The notes below the pieces were generated by a model. The model searched no databases and was not told the origin of the DNA. It saw only the letters and a list, made by a program, of their open reading frames with translations. DNA of 64,000 nucleotides from Geojedonia litorea (GTDB lineage: Bacteria; Bacteroidota; Bacteroidia; Flavobacteriales; Flavobacteriaceae), in the NCBI RefSeq assembly GCF_042654525.1, contig NZ_JBHSGP010000014.1, positions 992,001-1,056,000 on the forward strand. The letters run 5' to 3'. The position numbers and the translations under genes were made by a program. Shown here one piece after another: positions 41,365 through 50,668 of the stretch; within the stretch, counting starts at the first letter, position 1; each line of letters starts with the position of its first letter.

Positions 41365-41835
41365 TTAAATCTTTATTTGCCTATCAATTTGTTGCTGCAA
41401 GGACACAAAGGTTTCAGTTCTCGATACCCCAGAAATAGATTGAATTTCTTTATTCAATAAGTGCATTAAATGTTCATTGTCTTTGCACAAAATTTTAATG
41501 AAAATGCTCCAGTTTCCCGTAGTATAATGACATTCTAACACTTCAGGTATTTTTTGAAGTTGTTTTACAGCTTCTGGGTTACTCATGGCTTTGTCTAAAT
41601 AAATACCCACAAAAGCCATGGTAGTATAGCCTAGTGCTTTAGGGTTAATAATGAATTTAGAACCAGAAATTAATTCCGATTTTTCAAGTTTACGAAGTCG
41701 CTGATGGATAGCTGCCCCAGAAATACCAACATTACGGGCAATTTCCAAAATGGGTGTTCTGGCATCCTCCATTAAGGCACGTAGAATCTCCTTATCGATA
41801 CCATCAATCTGTAAGTTTTGATTTGTAACCTTCAT
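41365..41835 (-). CDS. Lrp/AsnC family transcriptional regulator
   Basis: 156 residues: N-terminal helix-turn-helix (about 15-60, IDKEILRALMEDARTPILEIARNVGISGAAIHQRLRKLE), then the RAM ligand domain (about 70-145, MAFVGIYL, SNPEAVKQLQKIPEV). Such regulators respond to amino acids. The saccharopine-dehydrogenase family gene 61 bases upstream on the same strand is the likely target, suggesting regulation by lysine or a related amino acid. Confidence 0.93.
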   Translation of the reverse strand: MKVTNQNLQIDGIDKEILRALMEDARTPILEIARNVGISGAAIHQRLRKLEKSELISGSKFIINPKALGYTTMAFVGIYLDKAMSNPEAVKQLQKIPEVLECHYTTGNWSIFIKILCKDNEHLMHLLNKEIQSISGVSRTETFVSLQQQIDRQIKI

Positions 41836-41896
41836 TTTACTATAGTATTTTAAAATAAAACACTAAAATATCAAAAACATTATAAATTGTAAGTTT

Positions 41897-43261
41897 TTAA
41901 ATATTTAAAGGATTGTATCCTAAATAAGGCACTTCTTTCTCCTTAAACACAATTCCATAAGATTCGAGCGCTTTCAATGTAGGTTCGTAAACCTCTTTTT
42001 TAAGTGGAATCTGAACTCCTGGCGTTGTAATTTCTTCATTTAAAATAGCAAGTGTCACAATGGCTAGAGGTAAGCCCACGGTTTTGGACATAGCTGTATA
42101 GGTTTCGTCTTCTCCAATAACAACCATTGTAGAATCGATTTGTTTTTTCTCACCGTTAAGCTCGTAGCCAAATTTATGGTACATCACAATCATATCTTTA
42201 TCATCACTATTGAGCGTCCATTTATCCATCAATATTTTTTGCAATATTTCTGCAGGAGTTGCTTTTATGAGTCCAACTTTTTTAATGGGATTGAAAATAT
42301 CGAGCTCTTCTAATTTATCCCAGATAATATCGTCTTGGTCAATTTTTAGGGCATGCCTAAATTTAAGCTCAACCGAATCTGTTGGGCTATACGGTAAAAA
42401 AGCATTGACAAAATCGCGATAGCTCATGTTTTCACTATCATCCATGGTGTATTCGTCATCGGTCATACCCAATTGCACGAACATATTCCAAGCGCGACTG
42501 AAGCCTACGCGTCTCATTGTGCCGCGGTATAATGTTTTAGCATCATTTAGACCATATGCACTTTGATACTTGAGTGAATCTCTATTGGCATATACTTCAA
42601 AACGACCATAATCATCGACTTCCAAAAATTCAGTACGTCTAAAAACCCTGTTGTAAGGAATATATTTATAAGTGCCTTCCTGTAAAAATTTAGCGGCACC
42701 ACCTTGTCCGGCTAAAACAATATTTCTTGGGTTCCAAGTGAATTTGTAATTCCATAAATTATTGTCACTTTCAGGTGCGATTAATCCGCCAGTAAATGAT
42801 TCAAATAAAAGAATTTTACCACCTTGTTCACGAATTCTATCAATAACTTTTATAGCACTCATGTGATCTATACCAGGATCAACACCAATTTCGTTCATAA
42901 AGACTAATCCTTTTGTACGAACCGATTTATCCAAATCTTCCATCTCTTTACTAATGTATGATGCGGTGGTCATATTTTTGTTATACGTAATACAATCCTT
43001 GGCAATTTCGATATGGTATTTTGGTGGAAGCATTGACACAACAATATCTGCATTTTTTATAGCTTGCGCACGTGAACTTTTGTCGGAGATGTCCAACATA
43101 ATAGCTTGGCCATTTTCATGATCGCCTACTAATTTTCGTGCATGACTAATGCTTCTGTCTCCTACAATAATATGAAGATCTTCTTCTTCAGATTTATCTA
43201 ATAGATACTTTATGAGGTAAGACGTTGATTTTCCTGCGCCAATGATTAAAATCTTTCGCAT
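41897..43261 (-). CDS. Saccharopine dehydrogenase family protein
   Basis: 454 residues from the ATG at 43261; the frame is open to 43327 but the Rossmann fold starts MRKILIIGAGKSTSYL. The nucleotide loop IIGAGKS and SMLPPKYH resemble Lys9-type saccharopine dehydrogenases and their carboxynorspermidine relatives. With the adjacent Lrp regulator and glutaryl-CoA dehydrogenase 20 kb away, a role in lysine breakdown via saccharopine is plausible but unproven. A lysine-ketoglutarate reductase is not in the window. Confidence 0.85.
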   Translation of the reverse strand: MRKILIIGAGKSTSYLIKYLLDKSEEEDLHIIVGDRSISHARKLVGDHENGQAIMLDISDKSSRAQAIKNADIVVSMLPPKYHIEIAKDCITYNKNMTTASYISKEMEDLDKSVRTKGLVFMNEIGVDPGIDHMSAIKVIDRIREQGGKILLFESFTGGLIAPESDNNLWNYKFTWNPRNIVLAGQGGAAKFLQEGTYKYIPYNRVFRRTEFLEVDDYGRFEVYANRDSLKYQSAYGLNDAKTLYRGTMRRVGFSRAWNMFVQLGMTDDEYTMDDSENMSYRDFVNAFLPYSPTDSVELKFRHALKIDQDDIIWDKLEELDIFNPIKKVGLIKATPAEILQKILMDKWTLNSDDKDMIVMYHKFGYELNGEKKQIDSTMVVIGEDETYTAMSKTVGLPLAIVTLAILNEEITTPGVQIPLKKEVYEPTLKALESYGIVFKEKEVPYLGYNPLNI

Positions 43262-43340
43262 AATGGGATTAGTTGAGTAATTTTGTTGACACGAATTTAC
43301 TAAATACAAAGGGTTATAAAAACCCATAATACATTTTTAT

Positions 43341-43733
43341 ATGAACAAATTACTTTTGGTGAGTGCTGCAATATTGGGAATGACTGCAGTATTACTTGGA
43401 GCTTTTGCGGCTCATGGATTAAAAGAACTAATTACTTTGGAGTCATTACAGGTTTTTGAAACAGGAGTGAGGTATCAAATGTACCATGCTTTAGTGTTAT
43501 TGTTTGCAGGTACGACGCTTTTGTTTTCTGCTAAAACAAAACAGTATTTGTTTTATTTAGTTGTACTTGGAATAGTGTGTTTTTCAGGGTCTATTTATGC
43601 TTTGGCAACTAATGAATTGTCAGCATTTAATTTTAAATCTATAGGGTTTATAACGCCAATTGGGGGATTATTTTTAATAACGGCATGGGGTTTAATGTTA
43701 GTAAATTTTTTAAAATTGAAAAGGGATAATTAG
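43341..43733 (+). CDS. DUF423 membrane protein
   Basis: 130 residues, four transmembrane segments, with the family motif GAFAAHGLKE near residue 22. Function unknown. Its start lies 79 bases after the saccharopine-dehydrogenase family ATG on the opposite strand. Confidence 0.9.
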   Translation: MNKLLLVSAAILGMTAVLLGAFAAHGLKELITLESLQVFETGVRYQMYHALVLLFAGTTLLFSAKTKQYLFYLVVLGIVCFSGSIYALATNELSAFNFKSIGFITPIGGLFLITAWGLMLVNFLKLKRDN

Positions 43734-43764
43734 ACTTTTTAATGGTCACTTTAAAATATTGTTA

Positions 43765-43772
43765 TAATTTTG
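43765..43772 (+). promoter_or_regulatory. -7 box of pckA
   Basis: TAATTTTG, matching TAnnTTTG, 24 bases before the ATG. Confidence 0.5.
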
Positions 43773-43796
43773 CAGTCTAACTCATAGTATAAAATC

Positions 43797-45413
43797 ATGG
43801 TATCAAATACCCAAACTACGAAAACGATTTCGTTAGACAATTATGGCATTAAAAATGCTAAAGTTCAATACCAATTATCTCCAGAACAACTTCATGAAAT
43901 TACAATAGCAAAAGGACAAGGCGAAGAAGCTTCATCTGGTGCTTTGGCAATTAATACAGGAGAGTTTACAGGGCGATCACCTAAAGACCGGTTTATTGTA
44001 AAGGATGATATAACTAATGATCGTGTATGGTGGGGAAATATTAATATTCCTTTTGATTCTGATCAATTTGAAAAGCTTTACCAAAAAGTAACTTCATACT
44101 TGTCTGGTAAGGAAGTTTTTGTACGCGATTCATATGCCTGTGCAGATGCAAATTACAAGTTAAATATTCGTGTAATTAACGAATATCCTTGGAGTAACAT
44201 GTTTGCTTATAATATGTTCTTACGACCTTCTGAAGAAGAATTAAAAACTTTTACTCCTGAATGGACTGTAATTAATGCACCAGGGTTTATGGCCGATCCA
44301 GAAGTTGATGGTACACGACAACACAATTTTGCCATTTTAGATTTTACACGAAAGATTGCCTTAATTGGCGGTACAGGGTATACCGGTGAGATTAAGAAAG
44401 GTATATTTTCTGCATTAAATTTTATATTGCCAGTATTTAAAAACACCCTTCCCATGCATTGCAGCTCTAATGTAGGCGAAGAAGGAGATACCGCCATATT
44501 TTTCGGGCTTTCTGGCACTGGAAAAACAACACTTTCTGCAGATCCTAATAGACGTTTAATAGGTGATGATGAGCATGGATGGACCAATGAAAATACCGTT
44601 TTTAATTTTGAAGGGGGTTGTTATGCAAAGGTGATTAACCTTTCAGAAGAAAATGAACCAGATATCTTTCGAGCTATAAAAAAGGGAGCAATTCTTGAAA
44701 ATGTAGTATTAGATTCTAATAATAACGTTGACTTTGAAGACGTTTCTATTACTCAAAACACAAGGGTTAGTTATCCTATCTATCATATTGATAACATTCA
44801 AGAGCCTTCAATTGGGAAAAACCCAAAAAATATTTTCTTTTTAACTGCCGATGCTTTTGGAGTTCTACCTCCAATATCTAAACTAACACCTTCTCAAGCT
44901 GCCTATCATTTTATTTCAGGATATACAGCTAAAGTTGCTGGAACCGAAGCTGGAGTAGTTGAGCCTACACCAAATTTTTCGGCATGCTTTGGAGCGCCAT
45001 TTATGCCATTGCATCCTACAAAATATGCCGAAATGTTAAGCCGAAAAATGAAAGAATCTGGAGTAAATGTTTGGCTTGTTAATACAGGTTGGACTGGCGG
45101 TCCTTATGGTATAGGTACACGAATGAAATTAAAATATACACGTGCCATGATCAATGCTGTGCTTAATGGAGATTTGGGCTTATACAATTATGACGATTAC
45201 CATATTCATTCAGTATTTGGAGTCGCTCAACCAAGAACCTGCCCAGGAGTTCCAACCGAAGTATTGAGTCCTAGAGCTACATGGAACGATGATCAAGCTT
45301 ATTATACCATGGCTTTTAAACTCTCAAATGCCTTTAGAGAAAATTTTAAAAAATTTGAAAGTTATGCCAGTGAAGAAATTAGACGAGGTGGCCCACAACG
45401 TTATGCATTTTAA
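43797..45413 (+). CDS. pckA: Phosphoenolpyruvate carboxykinase (ATP)
   Basis: Converts oxaloacetate to phosphoenolpyruvate for gluconeogenesis. 538 residues, standard. Kinase 1a loop FGLSGTGKTTLSADP and the 2 loop LIGDDEHGW are clear; GYTAKVAGTEAGV and NTGWTGGPYGIGTRMK are the substrate parts. ATP-using type, not GTP. Monocistronic with a strong terminator. Confidence 0.97.
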   Translation: MVSNTQTTKTISLDNYGIKNAKVQYQLSPEQLHEITIAKGQGEEASSGALAINTGEFTGRSPKDRFIVKDDITNDRVWWGNINIPFDSDQFEKLYQKVTSYLSGKEVFVRDSYACADANYKLNIRVINEYPWSNMFAYNMFLRPSEEELKTFTPEWTVINAPGFMADPEVDGTRQHNFAILDFTRKIALIGGTGYTGEIKKGIFSALNFILPVFKNTLPMHCSSNVGEEGDTAIFFGLSGTGKTTLSADPNRRLIGDDEHGWTNENTVFNFEGGCYAKVINLSEENEPDIFRAIKKGAILENVVLDSNNNVDFEDVSITQNTRVSYPIYHIDNIQEPSIGKNPKNIFFLTADAFGVLPPISKLTPSQAAYHFISGYTAKVAGTEAGVVEPTPNFSACFGAPFMPLHPTKYAEMLSRKMKESGVNVWLVNTGWTGGPYGIGTRMKLKYTRAMINAVLNGDLGLYNYDDYHIHSVFGVAQPRTCPGVPTEVLSPRATWNDDQAYYTMAFKLSNAFRENFKKFESYASEEIRRGGPQRYAF

Positions 45414-45417
45414 AAGC

Positions 45418-45451
45418 AAAAAAGCGATTGTCTATGACAATCGCTTTTTTT
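45418..45451 (+). terminator. Terminator of pckA
   Basis: Stem of about 15 base pairs (AAAAAAGCGATTGTC with GACAATCGCTTTTTT) around a 3-base loop, ending in a T run. The A-rich other side may also stop the convergent hemD transcript. Confidence 0.9.
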
Positions 45452-45469
45452 ATTTCAACAGCTTAAATA

Positions 45470-46219
45470 TTATTTAGCCTTATTAACTTTTTCAATATAT
45501 TTTTCCAAAGCCATAGTCATTGACGGCGTTTCGGGTGTTGGAGCAGCAATGTCTACTCGCAATCCATGCGCTTCAACCGCTTTAATAGTGGTATTTCCAA
45601 ATACAGCAATTCTTGTGTTATTTTGTTTAAAATCCGGAAAATTGTGAAACAAAGATTCTATTCCAGAAGGACTAAAAAACACCAGTACATCGTAATACAC
45701 ATCTGCAAGATCAGAAAGATCACTAATTACGGTTTTGTAAAATATAGCTTCTTTCCATTTTACATTTAAAGCGTTTAAAGTTGTTGGAACTTCAGGCTTT
45801 AATTTATCTGTAGTTGGTAATAAGAAATTTTCGTCTTTATATTTTTTAATCAACGGCGATAAATCTTCGAAGGAACGCTTTCCAACATAGATTTTGCGTT
45901 TTCTGTAAACCACATATTTTTGAAGATAGAATGCCACGGCTTCAGATTGACAAAAATACTTCATCGAATCTGGCACTTTGAAACGCATTTCATTAGCCAC
46001 TCTGAAAAAATGATCTACAGAGTTTCTACTTGTTAATATGATAGCGGTATAATTGCTTAAATCTACTTTTTGTTGTCTGACATCTTTTGCAGATACGCCC
46101 TCTACATGAATGAAGGGTCTGAAATCTATTTTTACCTTTTGCTTTTCCTGTAGATCAAAGTAAGGCGAATTTTCTATTTTAGGTTCAGGTTGAGACACTA
46201 AAATTGTTTTCACTTTCAT
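45470..46219 (-). CDS. hemD: Uroporphyrinogen-III synthase
   Basis: Closes hydroxymethylbilane to uroporphyrinogen III in heme synthesis. 249 residues with two Rossmann-like lobes: ILTSRNSVDHFF, then VFFSPSGIESLFHNFP and AVFGNTTIKAVEAHGLRV. Sequence conservation in HemD is low, but the second-lobe motif SPSG and the slot beside DUF4271, typical of Bacteroidota, make this confident. It lies 15 bases after the DUF4271 gene. Confidence 0.88.
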   Translation of the reverse strand: MKVKTILVSQPEPKIENSPYFDLQEKQKVKIDFRPFIHVEGVSAKDVRQQKVDLSNYTAIILTSRNSVDHFFRVANEMRFKVPDSMKYFCQSEAVAFYLQKYVVYRKRKIYVGKRSFEDLSPLIKKYKDENFLLPTTDKLKPEVPTTLNALNVKWKEAIFYKTVISDLSDLADVYYDVLVFFSPSGIESLFHNFPDFKQNNTRIAVFGNTTIKAVEAHGLRVDIAAPTPETPSMTMALEKYIEKVNKAK

Positions 46220-46234
46220 AGGCTTTTTATAGTT

Positions 46235-46888
46235 TTAAGCGGTATAATCTAAAAATAGTTTATATAAAATTAGATATGGTCCAATTTCAAGTGCGCAAAG
46301 ATACAAAATAAAATAGAAAAAATTATTTAATAGTGTTTTTTGATGATTCTTGAAAGACGTGATAAATCCAATTAAATTTATAAGCACAATTAATCCAAAA
46401 ACAGCATATATAATGCCTTTTGAAGGGGTTAGCGCATATACAAGTAAAATATTTATGGGTAAAAGTACAAAGCCAGTATAATTTTTATACGTGGTTTTTT
46501 GAAATAGGTAGGAATCAATTAATGTATCAATTTCAAATAAACTTCCTATCAAACGCTCTAGCAGAACTTTAATTAAAACAATAGCGCCAATACCAAAAAG
46601 AAGTTTGAAAAATTGTGATAGATCAAACTCTGCTGCACTTACAAATTGTGAATAGACCAAGAATGAAAAAATGGAAACTGAAATGATAAGGTTGAAAAAC
46701 ATGAACATATCAAAGCCGTCAATGAATTTTTGATCTCTAGCATAAATTTTTAAATACCGCGAGTTTCCAACTACAGCCAGGAAATCATCAAAACGTCTGG
46801 CAAATAAAAATTTAGACAGTGTGATTAATACTAATCCTACTAGTATAAATATTGTAAACCATTCGTTAGAAACAATTTCTCTTAACAT
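46235..46888 (-). CDS. DUF4271 membrane protein
   Basis: 217 residues, about six transmembrane segments. The family is limited to Bacteroidota and usually lies directly upstream of hemD, as here (15-base gap). Function unknown. Confidence 0.85.
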   Translation of the reverse strand: MLREIVSNEWFTIFILVGLVLITLSKFLFARRFDDFLAVVGNSRYLKIYARDQKFIDGFDMFMFFNLIISVSIFSFLVYSQFVSAAEFDLSQFFKLLFGIGAIVLIKVLLERLIGSLFEIDTLIDSYLFQKTTYKNYTGFVLLPINILLVYALTPSKGIIYAVFGLIVLINLIGFITSFKNHQKTLLNNFFYFILYLCALEIGPYLILYKLFLDYTA

Positions 46889-47024
46889 AGCGCTAAATTA
46901 TAAAGAAATTTTCACCTGTAGTAGTTAATAGCTTTCGATTTGTTTTGAATTTTTATTGAATTAGTCACGAATAAAATTAACACTGTTTAAAACCGTTTCT
47001 CTAAAATTAATCTTTTAAAAAACT

Positions 47025-47032
47025 TACTTTTG
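47025..47032 (+). promoter_or_regulatory. -7 box of the glycosyltransferase-pyrC unit
   Basis: TACTTTTG, matching TAnnTTTG, 15 bases before the ATG at 47048. The TTG that opens the longer frame is inside it. Confidence 0.5.
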
Positions 47033-47047
47033 CTAAAATTTAATTCT

Positions 47048-47770
47048 ATGACAAAAACAATTGTCATTATACCAACCTATAATGAAATTGAAAATATAGA
47101 AGCGATAATCAAAGCTGTTTTCGCACAGCCAGAAGCTTTTCATATTTTGGTGGTTGATGATAATTCTCCAGATCTCACAGGATTAAAGGTCAAGGAGATG
47201 CAAGTTGAATTTAAGGATCGGTTATTTTTATTACAACGTCATCAAAAAACTGGTTTAGGGACTGCCTATATTGAAGGTTTTAATTGGTGTCTCAACCAAG
47301 GCTATGATTATATTTTTGAAATGGATGCCGATTTTTCTCATAACCCAAGCGATTTAGGTAAACTTTACCGAGCTTGCCATATAGATGGCGCCGATGTGTC
47401 TATAGGGTCGCGTTATATTGATGGGGTAAATGTTGTTAATTGGCCAATTGGAAGGATTTTGCTCTCCTACGGTGCTTCAAAATACGTAAGGTTTATTACC
47501 CGTATGAAAATTAATGATACCACAGCGGGATTTGTATGTTATAAACGAGAAGTGCTCGAATCTATAGATTTAGATACAATTAAATTTGTGGGTTATGCGT
47601 TTCAAATTGAAATGAAATTTAAAGCATATTTAAAAGGATTTAAGATTGTTGAAATCCCGGTAATATTTACAGATAGAACAAAAGGAAAATCAAAAATGAG
47701 CGGCAGTATTATTTCTGAAGCTATTTTTGGAGTATTGAATATGAAGTTTAAAAGCCTATTAGGAAAATAA
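47048..47770 (+). CDS. Polyprenol-monophosphate mannose synthase-like glycosyltransferase (GT2)
   Basis: 240 residues from the ATG at 47048. GT2 fold with VVDDNSPDLTG, the metal motif MDADFSHNP (DxD), and the SRYIDG, RTKGKSKMSGS segments typical of Dpm1. It transfers a sugar, probably mannose or glucose, to a polyprenyl phosphate carrier on the cytoplasmic face. First gene of a unit with pyrC and DUF4296 (1-base gap, then 4-base overlap). Confidence 0.92.
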   Translation: MTKTIVIIPTYNEIENIEAIIKAVFAQPEAFHILVVDDNSPDLTGLKVKEMQVEFKDRLFLLQRHQKTGLGTAYIEGFNWCLNQGYDYIFEMDADFSHNPSDLGKLYRACHIDGADVSIGSRYIDGVNVVNWPIGRILLSYGASKYVRFITRMKINDTTAGFVCYKREVLESIDLDTIKFVGYAFQIEMKFKAYLKGFKIVEIPVIFTDRTKGKSKMSGSIISEAIFGVLNMKFKSLLGK

Positions 47771-47771
47771 T

Positions 47772-49118
47772 ATGAATACAAACACGGTACTTATTAAAAA
47801 TGCCAAAATTGTAAATGAAGGCGAAATATTTGAAGGCGATATTTTTATTGAAGGTGAATACATAAAGGAAATTTCTAATTCCATAAGTATAAAATCGGCC
47901 GATCAATTTGTGATTGATGTTGAAGGAAGTTTTGTTTTACCAGGAATTATTGATGATCAGGTTCATTTTAGAGAACCTGGATTGACTCATAAGGCCACAA
48001 TTGCTACTGAATCTAAAGCAGCTGTGGCTGGAGGGATTACGTCCTTTATAGAGATGCCCAATACCAACCCCCAAACAACTACGGTAGAAAAGCTTGAAGA
48101 AAAATTTGAAATAGCAGCCAATACATCATATGCTAACTATTCGTTTATGTTTGGTGGTACAAACGATAACCTAGATGAAATTTTAAAAGTAGATCCTAAA
48201 TCTGTTGCTGGGTTAAAGCTGTTTTTAGGGTCATCAACGGGTAATATGTTAGTTGATGATCCAGAAGTACTAGAAAAGATTTTTAAAAGTACCAACATGG
48301 TTATTTCGGTACATTGTGAAGATGAAGCTACTATAAAGGCAAATTTAGAAAAACACTTAAATGAGTTTGGTGACGATATTCCTATAAAATATCATCCCAT
48401 AATTAGAAGCGAAGAGGCTTGCTATATTTCGTCTTCAAAAGCTATTGAACTAGCCAAAAAAACAGGGGCAAGATTGCACGTTTTTCATTTATCAACAGCT
48501 AAGGAAACCAAATTGTTTTCGAATAAACTACCTTTAAAGGATAAAAAAATTACGTCTGAAGTTTGTATACACCACTTATGGTTTAGTGATGAAGATTACG
48601 ATACTAAAGGGACCCTAATTAAATGGAATCCAGCAGTTAAAACGGCGAAAGATAGAGATGGATTGTGGAAGGCACTGCTGGATGATCGAATTGACGTAAT
48701 TGCTACAGACCACGCACCACACACGCTTGAAGAGAAAAAAAATGTATATACTAAAGCACCTTCAGGCGGACCATTGGTACAGCACGCGCTTGTGGCTATG
48801 ATGGAAGGATTTCATAAGGATAAAATTTCAATGGAAAAGTTGGTTGAAAAAATGTGTCATAATCCAGCCATTTTATTTCAGGTCGAAAAAAGAGGATTTA
48901 TAAGAAAAGGGTATTATGCCGATTTAGTTATAGTAAACCCCAATAATCCTTGGTCAGTAAACAAAGACAATATTTTGTATAAATGTGGTTGGTCTCCATT
49001 TGAAGGGACAACATTTAAGTCAAGAATAACCCATACTTTTGTAAACGGAGCTTTGGTGTACAACAATTTTAAAATAAAAGAGATCAAGGCCGCAAAACGA
49101 TTAACATTCGATAGATGA
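47772..49118 (+). CDS. pyrC: Dihydroorotase
   Basis: Third step of pyrimidine synthesis (carbamoyl aspartate to dihydroorotate). 448 residues, class I type. Zinc ligands visible in DDQVHFREPG (His, His), carboxylated-Lys region KLFLGSSTGN, HVFHLST and ATDHAPH (Asp). It lies between the glycosyltransferase and a DUF4296 lipoprotein, the layout found across Flavobacteriia. Confidence 0.95.
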   Translation: MNTNTVLIKNAKIVNEGEIFEGDIFIEGEYIKEISNSISIKSADQFVIDVEGSFVLPGIIDDQVHFREPGLTHKATIATESKAAVAGGITSFIEMPNTNPQTTTVEKLEEKFEIAANTSYANYSFMFGGTNDNLDEILKVDPKSVAGLKLFLGSSTGNMLVDDPEVLEKIFKSTNMVISVHCEDEATIKANLEKHLNEFGDDIPIKYHPIIRSEEACYISSSKAIELAKKTGARLHVFHLSTAKETKLFSNKLPLKDKKITSEVCIHHLWFSDEDYDTKGTLIKWNPAVKTAKDRDGLWKALLDDRIDVIATDHAPHTLEEKKNVYTKAPSGGPLVQHALVAMMEGFHKDKISMEKLVEKMCHNPAILFQVEKRGFIRKGYYADLVIVNPNNPWSVNKDNILYKCGWSPFEGTTFKSRITHTFVNGALVYNNFKIKEIKAAKRLTFDR

Positions 49119-49570
49119 AATATGTAATTTGCTTTCTTGTTTGTCTTTTTTTGGCTTGTAAAGGTGTTGAAAGGCCTAAGAAGCCAGATAATTTGATTGC
49201 AAAAGAAAAAATGGCGGACATTTTATTTGATGTCTTTATACTCAATTCGGCGAAGGGAATTAATAAAAGAGTCCTTGAAACTAATGGAATAATGCCCGAG
49301 AAATTCATTTTTGAAAAGTATAACATTGATAGTGCGCAGTTTGCAAATAGTAATGATTTCTATGCATACGATGTTAAAACCTATGAGGCAATTATCAATT
49401 CTGTATTAGAGCGCATAGAACGAGAAAAGAAGATCTATGAGCAGCTTGACAAAGAAGAGGCTAAAGAACGACAACGAAAGGCAGACTCAATTAGAGAGGC
49501 ACGTAAAGAAAACGATTCTTTATTTAAAATTGATAAAAGCAAGCGGCCACAACTAATTGAGAATCAATAA
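49115..49570 (+). CDS. DUF4296 lipoprotein
   Basis: 151 residues with a lipobox FLAC (Cys15). The mature part is helical, with a conserved-looking middle (NLIAKEKMADILFDVFILNSA) and a charged tail. Overlaps pyrC by 4 bases. Probably outer-membrane anchored; function unknown. Confidence 0.85.
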   Translation: MKYVICFLVCLFLACKGVERPKKPDNLIAKEKMADILFDVFILNSAKGINKRVLETNGIMPEKFIFEKYNIDSAQFANSNDFYAYDVKTYEAIINSVLERIEREKKIYEQLDKEEAKERQRKADSIREARKENDSLFKIDKSKRPQLIENQ

Positions 49571-49571
49571 A

Positions 49572-50588
49572 TTATTTAACATCATTTAGATAATAATCAC
49601 AGACTTTGGTTATGGACTCATCAATTGGAGTGAATTCAAAGTTTAATGCTGATTTAATTTTAGAGTTATCAAAAAATCGTTTTGAGTTAACTGTGTTGGC
49701 AAGTTGTTTGGAAAATTTTCTGCGTTTCCCGCGTAATTTATGGTTGAGCCAGTCTAATCGCCAACCAATTTGTAAAATTAATTTGGTGGCTTCTTTTTTG
49801 GCAGGTTCGACGTTTAGAGCTTGTGCTACTTTTGCTTGAAAATCTCGGAATGATAAATTTTCAGATACTAAAATAAACCGTTCGTTTATAATGTCGCTGT
49901 CCATAAGACGTGTCATAAGCTTCACAACATCCCAAATATCAACATAGCCTGCTACGCCTTTAGTATAGTAGGGCATTCCTTTGTAAATCTGCGTAATTAA
50001 ACTTCCGCTTCCACCAGATCGCCAATACCCAGGTCCTAAAATAATACCAGGATTTACAATTACGGCATCAACACCTTCTTGCGTTCCACGCCAAACTTCA
50101 ATTTCTGCACCATATTTAGTAATGGCATAAACGCTATGGTCTTCTTCTTTATTCCATGGCGTTTCTTCAGTTATTAAATGCTCAGGTTGTTGACTGTGAC
50201 CAACAGCCGCCACAGAACTCACATAACATAATTTTTTGATGTTGTGAGCAACACAGAGATTAACAATATTGGCAGTGCCTTCAATATTAATTTTACGTAG
50301 TTGGTAATATTTGTCAGGTTCAAACGAAACGAACGCAGCGGCATGATAAACATTAGTGACATTGTCAAAAGCTTTTTCTAATGCTGGAATATCATTTAAA
50401 TCACCCTCAACCCATTCAATTGAATTAAATAAGGCTTCATGATTTTCACTATAATAGGAAAAAACATGTTTGACCAAATCAATCTTATGCTTTCTTCTGT
50501 AAAGGGCTCGTACGTTTTTATTTTGACTAATCAAATTATAAAGTAAGTGTGAACCAACCAATCCTGTGCCACCTGTAACTAATATCAT
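49572..50588 (-). CDS. NAD-dependent epimerase/dehydratase (extended SDR)
   Basis: 338 residues. The Rossmann loop VTGGTGLVGSH is at the start and the active-site Tyr-x-x-x-Lys is in YAITKYGAE. A helical tail (about 260-338) follows. The substrate could be a nucleotide sugar or a steroid/flavonoid-like hydroxyl compound; the family alone cannot say. A GC-poor spacer with the tyrS promoter lies beyond its start. Confidence 0.9.
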   Translation of the reverse strand: MILVTGGTGLVGSHLLYNLISQNKNVRALYRRKHKIDLVKHVFSYYSENHEALFNSIEWVEGDLNDIPALEKAFDNVTNVYHAAAFVSFEPDKYYQLRKINIEGTANIVNLCVAHNIKKLCYVSSVAAVGHSQQPEHLITEETPWNKEEDHSVYAITKYGAEIEVWRGTQEGVDAVIVNPGIILGPGYWRSGGSGSLITQIYKGMPYYTKGVAGYVDIWDVVKLMTRLMDSDIINERFILVSENLSFRDFQAKVAQALNVEPAKKEATKLILQIGWRLDWLNHKLRGKRRKFSKQLANTVNSKRFFDNSKIKSALNFEFTPIDESITKVCDYYLNDVK

Positions 50589-50641
50589 AGAACTAAAGTA
50601 AAGAATTATCTATTATACTTAAGTAATTCTACATTGATTTT

Positions 50642-50649
50642 TATCTTTG
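50642..50649 (+). promoter_or_regulatory. -7 box of tyrS
   Basis: TATCTTTG, matching TAnnTTTG, 19 bases before the ATG. Confidence 0.5.
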
Positions 50650-50668
50650 CCAAAAAATTTAGAACATT

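Noticed and set aside
43262..43327. Longer N terminus for the saccharopine-dehydrogenase family protein
   Set aside because: The extension (GFYNPLYLVNSCQQ...) precedes the Rossmann fold and is absent from homologues as I know them.
44207..44587. 126-codon minus-strand frame inside pckA
   Set aside because: Antisense to the kinase loops of pckA; no promoter.
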